A stretch of 64,000 nt of DNA from Leptolyngbya sp. CCY15150 (GCF_016888135.1 NZ_JACSWB010000164.1:62001-126000); one strand, 5' to 3'. Counted from the first letter of the stretch, positions 33,529 through 42,739 are shown. The notes: generated from the sequence alone by a model not told the origin. Program-made: numbers and translations.

Positions 33529-34824
33529 TTAGTTTCGACCGCCTCTTCCACCAGGAAAGCCATCGTCCACACCACCTCCCTGACCAGGAAAACCATCGTC
33601 TACGCCTTGTCCTTGACCAGGGAAGTCTCGGTCTGGAAGTTCACCCAGACCTGAATCGGGGTCGGTAGGGCGATCGGGGCGATCGGGACGGTCAGGTCGG
33701 TCGGGACGGTCAGGGCGATCGGGACGATCGGGACGGTCAGGTCGATCGGGACGATCGCTAGGACGTTCTCCTAAACCAGGAGTTCCATCTGGATTACCAC
33801 CGCGAACATCTCGGTCATCGCGATTCATTGGGTCAGAGCGATCGGGTCGATTGGGGCGATTGCCTTGGTTAGAGCGAGCGGGTTGGTTGGGAGTATTAGC
33901 ATTGGGATCATCCGCAGGCCGATCGCGCTGGTCTTGATTCACCTCCCCAGACTCCCGCAAGGTCTCGCGGTTGGTGCGCGTGCTGCGATCGCTGGTTCTA
34001 CGGTTCGATGAAGGCACAACAAAGGGTTGCCGCGCAAAGTCGGGCATGTCTAAATCTGTGGGCATCTCGTCGCCATTACTGGGCGGCAGCAGCACAAACG
34101 TTGGGGTATCGATCGCCCCCTCGGCATCCACGGGCTCGTAGGCATCCAACGCCTCTTGCATTTCCTGTTGAACAAGGGCGATCGCTTCATCGTTGCTGAC
34201 CGGCTCATCCGTCGGCGAAAATCCCTGCATCAGGGCGCTAGTTTCATGGAATAGATCGAGGTCAAAGGTGTAGACCGCATCGAGGCGATCGCCCACCGCC
34301 ACCGCCATCTGCCCCGCCTCCAGCTCCCACACCTGGGATCCATCGGTGCTGTAGGCCCGAATGCCACTATTGGTCAGCGCGCCAATGAGGGTGGTGTCAC
34401 TCTCTTCGATGTAGCGCACAAAGAGAGCCGAGCCCTGGATGCCAGCGGCGGCGTTGGGTGTACGAATATAGGTACTGCCCTGTCCGGGGGGAACCAACAG
34501 GAGTACCGTGCCATTGGATAGGGAAAAGTTGCGGGTGCCGGGGGTAAACCAGAAAATTACCTGTTCACCCATGCGGCCTAGGGAGCCGTCATTGAAGCGC
34601 AGTTCGGCCAAGGAGGATTGCCCCGTGGTAAGACCATCGCCAGGGGCCATCGTGTCAGAAATCCGAGCCGCCCGAGAGTTGCCGTCTTGCAAAATAAGCT
34701 GCACTCGGTTTTGTATCGACTCAACCGTAGCGCGGGTGAGAGCCGTTTGAGCAGCCGCAGGACTGGGTATGGCGAGTAGGCTGCAACCTACTGCGACGAG
34801 GAGTGAAATTGGGCGACGAAGCAT
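33529..34824 (-). CDS. Secreted FecR-domain protein with a long Arg-Pro-Asp repeat tail
   Basis: From the ATG at 34824 (MLRRPISLLVAVGCSLLAIPSPAAAQ), with AGGAG 9 bp upstream, this gives a 431-residue exported protein. The FecR domain (about 45-190) shows the TTGQSSLAELRFNDGSLGRMGEQVIFWF and GSTYIRTPNAAAGIQGSALFVRY pattern. In cyanobacteria such proteins occur without a neighbouring anti-sigma system, as here. The second half is disordered: Asn/Arg/Asp-rich, then about ten Asp-Arg-Pro units, and finally a duplicated VDDGFPGQG motif. The repeat tract (33665-33770 in DNA) is prone to expansion. The role is probably in envelope or polysaccharide binding, by inference. Confidence 0.85.
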   Translation of the reverse strand: MLRRPISLLVAVGCSLLAIPSPAAAQTALTRATVESIQNRVQLILQDGNSRAARISDTMAPGDGLTTGQSSLAELRFNDGSLGRMGEQVIFWFTPGTRNFSLSNGTVLLLVPPGQGSTYIRTPNAAAGIQGSALFVRYIEESDTTLIGALTNSGIRAYSTDGSQVWELEAGQMAVAVGDRLDAVYTFDLDLFHETSALMQGFSPTDEPVSNDEAIALVQQEMQEALDAYEPVDAEGAIDTPTFVLLPPSNGDEMPTDLDMPDFARQPFVVPSSNRRTSDRSTRTNRETLRESGEVNQDQRDRPADDPNANTPNQPARSNQGNRPNRPDRSDPMNRDDRDVRGGNPDGTPGLGERPSDRPDRPDRPDRPDRPDRPDRPDRPDRPDRPTDPDSGLGELPDRDFPGQGQGVDDGFPGQGGGVDDGFPGGRGGRN

Positions 34825-35200
34825 AGCTAATCTCCTAGGCACTGAGTATAGGTGAAATCGCGATCGCACCAATGATTCAAGCGGAACATCACTGCATAGG
34901 TAGACATCTTCGGCACCGACTTGAAGTTGTTAAGGATCTAGTGATTGGAGGGACAACACACCGAGAACGATTCCGTTGATGATGGCATCGATCAACATCT
35001 ACATCAGTAAATATCTATGTATGGCCGTTGAGACCACTAGCTTTTATGATGCAAGATTAGCCCTAGTTGTTCCATGGGGTTGTACTCCCAAACACTAGGG
35101 GCGATCGCCCCATACCCCTTCATACAAGTCTTCCTACTCGATTCTAGACATTCCAGACTATGAGCTATCCATTCTGAAATTTTGCTTCTCTAGTTGTAGG

Positions 35201-35230
35201 GCGCTGTTAGGCGCAGCCGTAACGCACCGC
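35201..35230 (+). repeat. Dispersed 30-bp repeat, copy A
   Basis: GCGCTGTTAGGCGCAGCC followed by GTAACGCACCGC. Copy B (35263-35292) differs at two bases. The GGTGCGTTA...TAACGCACC family is common in cyanobacterial intergenic DNA and can fold as a hairpin. Confidence 0.75.
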
Positions 35231-35262
35231 CCCAGTCCAAACCGTCACATTCCCGGATTAAG

Positions 35263-35292
35263 GTGCTGTTAGGCGTAGCCGTAACGCACCGC
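35263..35292 (+). repeat. Dispersed 30-bp repeat, copy B
   Basis: GTGCTGTTAGGCGTAGCC followed by GTAACGCACCGC, in the same orientation as copy A and 62 bp from it. Confidence 0.75.
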
Positions 35293-35374
35293 TTCGTAAG
35301 GTGTTGACGCATGATACTGTGCCCATGTATCGCCCCATCCAGTTTTTCTACTCATCATCAAGCCCATGCCAAAA

Positions 35375-35419
35375 CAAACAAACCTTCGGCGGTCAGAGAA
35401 TAACTCTAACCGCCGAAGG
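35375..35419 (-). terminator. Intrinsic terminator of ilvD
   Basis: CCTTCGGCGGT (35383-35393) pairs with ACCGCCGAAGG (35409-35419). An inner AGAG/CTCT extends the stem past one mismatch. Read on the minus strand it is followed by TTTGTTTGTTTTGG, a U-rich tail. It lies 37 bp after the ilvD stop. Confidence 0.82.
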
Positions 35420-35455
35420 ATCAGTCTATGGCTATGGCTACTACCTTGAGTCTGT

Positions 35456-37141
35456 TTAGAACAGGTTCAAATCGGTGACGGCACCTAGGCTGCTGGACGA
35501 CACCAGCTTGGCATATTTGGCCAACACGCCACGGGTGTAGCGTGGTGCAGGAGGCTGCCACTGGGCTCGACGCTGGGCCAGTTCCTCGTCAGAAACATGC
35601 ACCTGTAGCAGACGCGCATCAGCATCAATAGTAATCGTGTCACCTTCTTGAACCAGAGCAATGGTGCCTCCTACATAGGCTTCCGGAGCCACGTGCCCCA
35701 CCACCATGCCGTAGGTACCGCCGGAGAAGCGTCCGTCGGTAATTAGGCCCACGGAGTCTCCCAAGCCCGCGCCGATGATGGCGGAGGTTGGGGCCAACAT
35801 TTCCCGCATCCCCGGACCACCCCGCGGCCCTTCGTAACGGACGACGATCACATTCCCCGCCTGGATCTTGCCAGCAAGGATGGCGGCTAGACAGTCTTCT
35901 TCAGATTCAAAGACGCGGGCGGGCCCGGTGATTTTGCGTTTTTTAATGCCGGTGAGTTTGGCGACAGCTCCCTCGGTTGCCAAGTTGCCCTTGAGGATGC
36001 CTAGGTGCCCAGCGGTATACATGGGCTTGTCCCAAGGACGGATCACGTCTTGATCGGCGGCGGGTTCGTCGGGTATGTCTTGGAGCAGCTCGGCTATGGT
36101 CTGTCCGGTGATCGTCAGGGCATCGCCATGCAGGAGCCCTTTCACCAACAGCATTTTCATGACTTGGGGAATGCCGCCGGCCCGGTGTAGATCGGTGGCG
36201 ACGTAGCGCCCAGAGGGTTTTAGATCACAGAGGACGGGTACCCGCGCCCGGATGGTTTCAAAGTCATCGAGGGTGAGAGGCACGCCCATGGTGGAAGCGA
36301 TCGCCAATAGGTGTAGCACAGAGTTGGTGGAACCACCCACGGCCATAATTACGGAAATGGCGTTTTCAAAGGCTTGGCGGGTGAGGACTTGGCTGGGTAA
36401 GATCTGCTGCCGAATGGCGTTGACCAAGGCATGGGCCGATTTTTCGGCGCTCTCCGCCTTCTCCGCATCTTCCGCCGCCATGGTGGAAGAATACATCAGG
36501 CTCATGCCCATGGCTTCAAAGGCTGAGGACATGGTGTTGGCGGTATACATGCCGCCGCAGGAGCCAGCACCGGGGCAGGCATGTTTCTCCACCGCCATCA
36601 GTTGCTCGTCGCCAATTTTGCCAGCGCTATATTCACCCACGGCTTCAAAGGCGCTGACCACCGTTAGGTCTTTGCCGTCTAGATGACCGGGTTTGATGGT
36701 ACCGCCGTAGACGAAGATGGCGGGAATGTTCAGGCGCGCCATGGCAATCATGGCACCGGGCATGTTTTTATCACAGCCACCAATGGCCAAGACTCCATCT
36801 AAACTTTGTCCGTTGCACACGGTTTCGATAGAATCGGCAATCACATCCCGCGATACTAGGGAATATTTCATCCCTTCGGTGCCCATGGAAATGCCGTCAC
36901 TGATGGTGATGGTGCCAAAGAGCTGAGGCATCCCGCCGGCTGCCCGCGCCCCTGCTTCGGCCCGCAGCGCTAGGTCATTGATACCCATGTTGCAGGGGGT
37001 GATGGTGCTATAGCCATTGGCGATGCCGATGATCGGCTTGATGAAATCTGAATCTTGGAAGCCAACCGCTCGCAGCATGGCGCGGTTTGGGGTGCGCTGC
37101 ACGCCCTGGGTCACAACTTGGCTTCTACGATTTTCTGGCAT
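35456..37141 (-). CDS. ilvD: Dihydroxy-acid dehydratase
   Basis: IlvD dehydrates 2,3-dihydroxy-acids to 2-keto acids in valine, leucine and isoleucine synthesis and also serves pantothenate. The 561-residue enzyme has the Fe-S cysteines in [22 protein letters not shown] and [15 protein letters not shown]. The C-terminal phosphate-like loop [28 protein letters not shown] is also intact. Three cysteines spaced this way fit the [2Fe-2S] plant/cyanobacterial class. The gene is alone, divergent from the radical-SAM gene, and closed by a strong terminator. Confidence 0.96.
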   Translation of the reverse strand: MPENRRSQVVTQGVQRTPNRAMLRAVGFQDSDFIKPIIGIANGYSTITPCNMGINDLALRAEAGARAAGGMPQLFGTITISDGISMGTEGMKYSLVSRDVIADSIETVCNGQSLDGVLAIGGCDKNMPGAMIAMARLNIPAIFVYGGTIKPGHLDGKDLTVVSAFEAVGEYSAGKIGDEQLMAVEKHACPGAGSCGGMYTANTMSSAFEAMGMSLMYSSTMAAEDAEKAESAEKSAHALVNAIRQQILPSQVLTRQAFENAISVIMAVGGSTNSVLHLLAIASTMGVPLTLDDFETIRARVPVLCDLKPSGRYVATDLHRAGGIPQVMKMLLVKGLLHGDALTITGQTIAELLQDIPDEPAADQDVIRPWDKPMYTAGHLGILKGNLATEGAVAKLTGIKKRKITGPARVFESEEDCLAAILAGKIQAGNVIVVRYEGPRGGPGMREMLAPTSAIIGAGLGDSVGLITDGRFSGGTYGMVVGHVAPEAYVGGTIALVQEGDTITIDADARLLQVHVSDEELAQRRAQWQPPAPRYTRGVLAKYAKLVSSSSLGAVTDLNLF

Positions 37142-37351
37142 GGCGTTTTTCCTTCAAAAATGAATGTGTGCCGACGTTCTCCCAGGGGTGGCGGGAAGAG
37201 CGAGATGCGGCTCTCCAACCAGCAAGGTGCCAACCATGGGCAGCTTCGGCGATCGCAAATAAACTGTGGCTGACTGTGGCGAATACTGGGATGATCGGCC
37301 GCGATCGCCCCTGGATTTCTTCCTTTAGTGTAAAGCGACTCGGTCTCTCAC

Positions 37352-37380
37352 TTGCCAGAGTTTCGGGCACAATAAATAAT
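37352..37380 (+). promoter_or_regulatory. Candidate promoter of the radical-SAM/DUF512 gene
   Basis: TTGCCA (37352-37357) and AATAAT (37375-37380) are spaced by 17 bp, a sigma-70-like layout. Transcription would begin near 37387, just at the foot of the hairpin at 37388-37405. Confidence 0.45.
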
Positions 37381-37387
37381 GAAGGGT

Positions 37388-37405
37388 CTTGCGCGGTTGC
37401 GCAAG
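37388..37405 (+). promoter_or_regulatory. 5'-leader hairpin before the radical-SAM/DUF512 gene
   Basis: CTTGCGC-GGTT-GCGCAAG is a perfect 7-bp stem with a tetraloop, 25 bp before the ATG. It would sit at the very 5' end of the predicted transcript and may stabilise it. Confidence 0.45.
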
Positions 37406-37430
37406 GGCCGATGTTGTCTAGGGAAGTCCT

Positions 37431-38810
37431 ATGAGTTCGTCTACGATTCGCCCTGCTCGGATTAGCCATGTGTTGCCCGACTCCATCGCTGCTGAGATTG
37501 GGTTTGCACCGGGGGATGCGATCGTATCCATTAACGGTCAAGCGCCGCGAGATTTGATCGATTATCAGTTTCTCTGTGCCGATGAGGTGCTGGAATTGGA
37601 GGTATTGGATGGGAAAGGGCGATCGCACCGGATTGAAATCGAGAAAGACTACGATGATGACCTAGGTCTGGCCTTTGAAACGGCGCTGTTTGATGGATTG
37701 ATCCAGTGCAACAACCGCTGTCCCTTTTGCTTTATTGACCAACAGCCGCCGGGCCTGCGGGATACGCTGTATCTCAAAGATGATGACTACCGCCTCAGCT
37801 TTCTCTACGGCAGCTATCTCACCCTCACGAATCTGGGACAGCGGGAGTGGGATCGGATTGCCCAGATGCGTCTGTCGCCGCTCTATGTCTCGGTTCATGC
37901 CACGGAGCCGGATGTCCGCAGTCGGCTGCTGAAAAATCCCCGTGCTGGTCAGTTGATGGATCAACTACGCTGGTTCCAAGAGCAGCGGCTGCAAATCCAT
38001 GCCCAGGTGGTGGTTTGTCCGGGGATCAATGATGGCGACCATCTGACCCGCACCTTGACCGATCTAGCCTCGTTCCACCAGGGTGACCTGCCCACCGTGA
38101 TTTCCGCAGCCGTGGTGCCCGTAGGCATGACTCGCTTCCGCCCCGATGAGGATGAACTAACGCCGGTGACGCCGGATATCGCTCGCCAGGTGATCGCCCA
38201 AGTGCAGGATCTACAGGCTCAGTTTCAGGATCGCTTGGACTCCACCTTTGCCTGGCTGGCAGACGAATGGTTTTTGATTGGGCAAGCGCCTCTGCCGCCG
38301 GAGTCGCACTATGAAGACTACCCGCAAATTGGCAACGGTGTCGGGTCTATCCGTCTGTTTCTCAAGGAGTTTGACGAGGTGGCGGTTGACCTCCCCGATC
38401 GCCTCCCCAGTCCGCGCACCTTCACCTGGGTGGTGGGTAATGCGGTGGAGACGGCTTTTCAGCCCTTGGTGCAGCGGCTGAACCAGGTTGATGGTCTTAC
38501 GGTCAATCTTGTGGCGATCGCCAGCCGCTATTGGGGACAGGAGATTAGCGTTACGGGGTTAATTACCGGCCAGGATATTCAAGCGGTGTTGCGATCGCAG
38601 CCCCTGGGGGATGGCATTCTTTTGCCCACTCTGATGCTCAAGCATGGCGAAACGCGCTTTCTCGATGACAGTACGGTAGAGGAGCTGGCCCAAGCGCTGA
38701 AGACGCCCATTTGGCTGATTGACGATCTGGATGCCCTGATCGATTGCTGTAGTGGCGCAGAGGGCGATCGCGTCACCTGCATTCGTCCAGAAGCGATCGC
38801 TGTATCCTAA
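37431..38810 (+). CDS. PDZ / radical-SAM-like / DUF512 protein
   Basis: This 459-residue protein belongs to the family named cyanobacterial FeS-containing conserved hypothetical. It has an N-terminal PDZ-like domain (about 8-65, ISHVLPDSIAAEIGFAPGDAIVSING). A Cys cluster follows, CNNRCPFC with Cys93, Cys97 and Cys100, which is the CxxxCxxC spacing of radical-SAM enzymes, then a TIM-barrel-like part. The DUF512 C-terminus follows (WVVGNAVETAFQPLVQRLN). Substrate and reaction are unknown. It is widely conserved in cyanobacteria and in some clostridia. It has its own candidate promoter. Confidence 0.9.
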   Translation: MSSSTIRPARISHVLPDSIAAEIGFAPGDAIVSINGQAPRDLIDYQFLCADEVLELEVLDGKGRSHRIEIEKDYDDDLGLAFETALFDGLIQCNNRCPFCFIDQQPPGLRDTLYLKDDDYRLSFLYGSYLTLTNLGQREWDRIAQMRLSPLYVSVHATEPDVRSRLLKNPRAGQLMDQLRWFQEQRLQIHAQVVVCPGINDGDHLTRTLTDLASFHQGDLPTVISAAVVPVGMTRFRPDEDELTPVTPDIARQVIAQVQDLQAQFQDRLDSTFAWLADEWFLIGQAPLPPESHYEDYPQIGNGVGSIRLFLKEFDEVAVDLPDRLPSPRTFTWVVGNAVETAFQPLVQRLNQVDGLTVNLVAIASRYWGQEISVTGLITGQDIQAVLRSQPLGDGILLPTLMLKHGETRFLDDSTVEELAQALKTPIWLIDDLDALIDCCSGAEGDRVTCIRPEAIAVS

Positions 38811-39103
38811 GGTTCGCTGGGGATGTCTGCTGGGGGCGTTCGTTGCTGTCCCCTAGAAATTTGTGCCAAGGCTGGGTGTTTCTTCAAGAGGTAAGTTATG
38901 GTGTCCATAGAAGGGGGCCTTGAGTCGTTTTAGAGAGATAGGAGAGACTTCATCACTACTCCTTGACATGGATTTGAAACTGAGGTTGATCCCGTCCTGA
39001 TCTGGATGACTGCCTTGGAACTAATGAACGATAGGCATGTAGTTGGATGAAGACAATCGTCTGATTGTCTAGTTGCACCACTCCGCCAGCTCTGGAGATT
39101 TGA

Positions 39104-40966
39104 ATGTTAATTGGTGGGCGATACGACATTATTCGATCGCTGGGTCGAGGCAGTTTTGGTAAAACATTCCTGGCTACCGACACGTTTCGACGCGGTAGCC
39201 CCAAGTGTGTTGTTAAGAAATTTCAGCCCCAATCGACCTTGCCCTCGCTGCTCGGCCATGTGCGTGAGCTGTTTGAACAAGAGGCCCAGCGCCTCTATGA
39301 ACTCAGTACCCACGACCAAATTCCTAGCCTGCTCGATCACTTAGAGCAGAGCGGTGAGTTTTACATTGTTCAAACCCTGATTGATGGCAATGATCTCCGG
39401 CAGTCCTTTGCTCTCGGTAGCCGCTGGGATGAAAAAAGTGTTGTATCCCTGATGCACGAGATTCTGGAGATTCTCGCGGTCGTTCACAGCCACCACATGA
39501 TCCACCAAGACGTGGCTCCCCAGAATCTGATTCGTCGCTGGACGGATAAGCGGCTGGTGCTGATTGGGTTTGGCAGTATGAAGGCGATCCGCAATATGAT
39601 GCTGACGCCCGAGGGAACGCCCTACTTCACTCGTCCTGTGGGCACGTCGGGCTATATGCCCAAGGAGCAAGTTGAAGGACAGCCCCAGGAGGCTAGCGAC
39701 CTCTACGCGGTGGGGATGCTGGGCATTCAAGCTATGACCGGGTATTTGCCCAATCAACTGCCGCGCCATTCTGCCACCCTAGATATTGACTGGTATGACC
39801 AAGCGCCGTTGGTGAGCCCCATGCTGCGGCGGGTGTTGGATAAACTGGTGCGCTACGAGGTGGGCGATCGCTATCAGTCTGTAGCAGAGGTGGTTGCCGA
39901 CCTACCCGATCCGCCGACCCGCCCAGCGCCGCCCATCCAGCCCATTGCGGTGAGTATTGACTTAGACAGTTTGGTGGAAAAGCCGGTGCCGCCACCACCG
40001 CCCAAACGCCGCACGTGGAGTCTGGCGATCGCCCCGCAGTTTGCCTTTGTCCACGATTTTTCGGAAGGGCTAGCGGCGGTGGTCAAAGAAGGGCAACTGG
40101 GCTATGTCGATCCAGCGGGGGCGATCGTCATTCCCCCGCAGTTTGAGTTCAACTGGATCAATAGCCTGCGGGAAGGCGCGTACCAGTTTTCGGAAGGGCT
40201 GGCCCGGGTGGCGGTTGGCCATGCCTGGGGCTATATCAACAAGCTTGGAAAGGTTGTGATTGCGGCCCAGTTTGACGGAGCCGAGAATTTCCATGATGGC
40301 CTAGCGCGGGTGGAACAGAACCACCACTATGGCTATATCAATCCCCAAGGTGAGCCGGTGATTCCGGTGCAGTATGCCAGCGCCGCCCAACGGTTCAGCG
40401 AGTCCTTGGCCCATGTGGAATCGGATCAGCGCCACGGCTACATTAACGCCGCTGGACATTTTGTGATTGCGCCCCAGTTTGACAGTGCCGATCATTTCAA
40501 CGAAGGGCTAGCCCGCATTACCCTCAATCATAAATATGGCTTCATCGACAAGACAGGAGCGATCGTCATCCCCGCCGAGTTTGACGTGGCCCACACCTTC
40601 CGCCAAGGTCTAGCTCGGGTGCGCATTGACGAGCGCTATGGCTATATCAAACCCAATGGCGACCTAGCAATCCCTGCCCAGTTTGACGACACCTTTAGCT
40701 TCACGGAAGGTCTGGCCCTCGTGCGCAACCACGATCGCTACGGGTTTATCGATCCCTCAGGGGCGATCGCTATTCCGCTGCAGTATGAAGACGCCTACCC
40801 CTTTTCTGAAGGCTTAGCTGCGGTCAAGCTAGATCAAAAATGGGGCTATATCAATGCCCAGGGCAAAGTCTTAGTTGAGCCCATCTACGAGGATGCGCGT
40901 TCCTTCCAAGACGGCCTAGCCGCTGTGCAGCAGGATGGTCTATGGGGCTATCTGCGAGAAGACTAG
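39104..40966 (+). CDS. Degenerate protein kinase domain fused to about eight WG repeats
   Basis: Residues 1-270 have a Ser/Thr kinase fold: glycine loop GRGSFGKT at 14-21, a Lys in VVKKF, and the catalytic loop HQDVAPQN at 134-141. The metal-binding DFG is replaced by GFG at 155-157, and HRD reads HQD. Loss of the DFG Asp usually abolishes normal Mg-ATP catalysis, so a pseudokinase is likely. A Pro-rich linker (about 275-310) follows. The rest is about eight WG (KWG) repeats of 34 residues, each with (W/Y)GYI...G...IPxQF...FxEGLAxV. The repeats probably bind a partner or scaffold. No transmembrane segment is visible. Confidence 0.9.
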   Translation: MLIGGRYDIIRSLGRGSFGKTFLATDTFRRGSPKCVVKKFQPQSTLPSLLGHVRELFEQEAQRLYELSTHDQIPSLLDHLEQSGEFYIVQTLIDGNDLRQSFALGSRWDEKSVVSLMHEILEILAVVHSHHMIHQDVAPQNLIRRWTDKRLVLIGFGSMKAIRNMMLTPEGTPYFTRPVGTSGYMPKEQVEGQPQEASDLYAVGMLGIQAMTGYLPNQLPRHSATLDIDWYDQAPLVSPMLRRVLDKLVRYEVGDRYQSVAEVVADLPDPPTRPAPPIQPIAVSIDLDSLVEKPVPPPPPKRRTWSLAIAPQFAFVHDFSEGLAAVVKEGQLGYVDPAGAIVIPPQFEFNWINSLREGAYQFSEGLARVAVGHAWGYINKLGKVVIAAQFDGAENFHDGLARVEQNHHYGYINPQGEPVIPVQYASAAQRFSESLAHVESDQRHGYINAAGHFVIAPQFDSADHFNEGLARITLNHKYGFIDKTGAIVIPAEFDVAHTFRQGLARVRIDERYGYIKPNGDLAIPAQFDDTFSFTEGLALVRNHDRYGFIDPSGAIAIPLQYEDAYPFSEGLAAVKLDQKWGYINAQGKVLVEPIYEDARSFQDGLAAVQQDGLWGYLRED

Positions 40967-41060
40967 AGCCCCATGGGCCATGAGAGGCATGAGGCTGAGC
41001 GCATCAGTGGGAAGACGTAACGATGGGCAGGCGTTGAGTGACGTCAAGCTCCAATTCTCA

Positions 41061-41137
41061 TGAGCAGAGGGCTGGGCGGAGTCACAACTCGGCAGCGTTC
41101 CTTCTGAGCAGAGGGTTGAGCGGAGTCGAAACCCGGC
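41061..41137 (+). repeat. Dispersed intergenic repeat, copies 2 and 3 in tandem
   Basis: TGAGCAGAGGG-led 33-bp units at 41061-41093 and 41105-41137 are arranged 44 bp apart. The second contains GGGTTGAGCGGAGTCGAAAC and matches copy 1 (15102-15129) almost completely. They lie between convergent genes. Confidence 0.75.
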
Positions 41138-41185
41138 CGCTTTCATGCAATAGAGTCCACGACCTAGCATCTCTGGGGATGACGG

Positions 41186-42355
41186 CTACTTGGGCCGAAT
41201 CAGCACCACCGGCGTTTGTTCATCGGCGTTGCCAGCGGGATTGGTAATCAACGCCTGTTCCAACAAGCCTGGTGCAATGCCCGAGGATGCCGCCAAGACC
41301 TTCACCGCCCGCAGATCATTCACATCCACGATCGCTGCTGCCAAACCCGTCTCCGCCTGGATTTGATTGACCACCCGTTGGGGATCTTCAGGGCCTAGGA
41401 CGATGAACTGATCGTAGGGAGGCAGGGTGCCGGTGACGTCATCAATCAGGCGGGCCTGCTCTCCCGCCAGTTGGTAAAACATGCCCGGTCGTTTGAAGAT
41501 TTTTTTGGCGATCGCCCCCACCAAGAACGCAAACACCACCCGCCACGGCCCGGAAATATCCACCAGGGTTTGCATACCGCAGGCGGTGGCTAGGCTGGAG
41601 GTGGGCATGAAGTAGTAGCACAGACGGCGGGCTACCCAGCCAGGCTGCACGGTGGTGGGATGGCGGAAGCGATCTTGCATGATGGCGATCGGGGTTTCAC
41701 CGATGGTGACAATATCGCCAGGCTGGGCATGGGGCATGACGTAGCGCTGCACCACTTCCACTGGATCATCCAAGTGGGTGAGCAAATGGGTTTTCACCGG
41801 CAAAATATCAGCGCGATCGCCCGATCGCCACTGAATAGGCGCATCGGGGCTGGGAAACCGGAGGGGCACAATCACATGGCGGGTCTTCGGCACCCGCCCC
41901 TGGGGGCCATAGGTGACATAGCGCACCTTAATCCAGGCGGCCTGCAGCGCTTCTAGCTGCTCGCCCACCACATCCAGCACCACTTCCATGCGGGTGGTCT
42001 TGCCAATTTTGACAATATAGCCAAACCAATAGCCATCCTCGCGGGCATCGGCATCGGGGTGGCAGGGGGTGATCCGCAGCGTATGCTGAACCGTGTCGAG
42101 ACTGTCCTTCGACAGCAGCGTTGCCGTTGCCGAGACCTCCGGCACCATCAGCTCTAGGCGCTGGGTTTGGTTGACAAACTCCATATCGCCCACAATGCGG
42201 TAATGCTGAGGCTCGTAGACATCTAGATTCCAGGTGCCTGCCCGCAACTGCAGCCGATTGCCCGGTCGCCGTCGATACTGCACCTCAATGGCGATCCATC
42301 CTAAAACCAACAGCAGGGCGATCGCCCCGATCAAAATCCCCAAACTCCCCATCAC
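41186..42355 (-). CDS. CofE-like (F420-0:gamma-glutamyl ligase family) membrane-anchored protein
   Basis: This 389-residue protein begins with a transmembrane helix (GILIGAIALLLVLGWIAIEV). A cyanobacteria-specific domain follows to about 180. The last 190 residues resemble the F420-0:gamma-glutamyl ligase fold (AQPGDIVTIGETPIAIMQDRF, GTLPPYDQFIVLGPEDPQ and AAAIVDVNDL). True F420 chemistry is not expected to need this membrane anchor. The activity in cyanobacteria is unknown, so the annotation is by family only. It is transcribed toward the WG-repeat gene; the cruF promoter lies on its other side. Confidence 0.82.
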   Translation of the reverse strand: MMGSLGILIGAIALLLVLGWIAIEVQYRRRPGNRLQLRAGTWNLDVYEPQHYRIVGDMEFVNQTQRLELMVPEVSATATLLSKDSLDTVQHTLRITPCHPDADAREDGYWFGYIVKIGKTTRMEVVLDVVGEQLEALQAAWIKVRYVTYGPQGRVPKTRHVIVPLRFPSPDAPIQWRSGDRADILPVKTHLLTHLDDPVEVVQRYVMPHAQPGDIVTIGETPIAIMQDRFRHPTTVQPGWVARRLCYYFMPTSSLATACGMQTLVDISGPWRVVFAFLVGAIAKKIFKRPGMFYQLAGEQARLIDDVTGTLPPYDQFIVLGPEDPQRVVNQIQAETGLAAAIVDVNDLRAVKVLAASSGIAPGLLEQALITNPAGNADEQTPVVLIRPK

Positions 42356-42739
42356 AGCCTTCTCAGTGGTATTGCTTCACTCTATAGCACAAGCATTCTC
42401 TCAGAGTCTGGCACACATTGCACTGCAGCGTTTCTCGATTGCTCCCATAATCTTCACGAGGGTCAAGCTCCACCCGGATGGATTCGACCATGGCGGTAGG
42501 TGCCTACTTGATGATCTAGAGGCGATCGCCCACGACAGCCCAGAGCATCCTGTACCGTAGGGGCAGTTCCTCGCTGTGGGGATACCCAATGGTCTGGGAA
42601 GAACTAGGGAATTCCCCTAAATTGCCGGGAGAAATTTGAATATTTGTAAACAAATATTTGTAAACTATTAGGAAATCCTTAGCAAATCACGAGTCCACCC
42701 GTTCCGCCTATCTGCTGTCTATATCGTCTAGGGAGTTTT
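42356..42739. other. Divergent intergenic region upstream of cruF
   Basis: These 384 bp separate the CofE-like gene and cruF. The cruF-proximal part is AT-rich and holds a 13-bp direct repeat at 42639-42665. No other structure or coding potential is seen. Confidence 0.5.
42639..42665 (+). repeat. 13-bp direct repeat with internal symmetry upstream of cruF
   Basis: AATATTTGTAAAC at 42639-42651 is repeated at 42653-42665 after one base. AATATTTG and CAAATATT also form an inverted repeat across the junction. It lies 75 bp before cruF and is a candidate operator. Confidence 0.6.

Larger units (their letters stand above)
34825..35382. other. Long intergenic region between the FecR and ilvD genes
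   Basis: These 558 bp upstream of the FecR-domain gene contain its promoter, two copies of a 30-bp repeat (35201-35230 and 35263-35292), and at the right end the ilvD terminator. No coding frame is credible. Confidence 0.5.

Noticed and set aside
33665-33770. Regular repeats that could suggest a CRISPR array
   Set aside because: The units are short, contiguous, lack unique spacers, and are in frame as Asp-Arg-Pro codons of the FecR-domain protein.
37125-37628. A 167-codon minus-strand frame across the ilvD promoter and the radical-SAM gene start
   Set aside because: It is antisense to the well-supported PDZ domain and overlaps the divergent promoter region.
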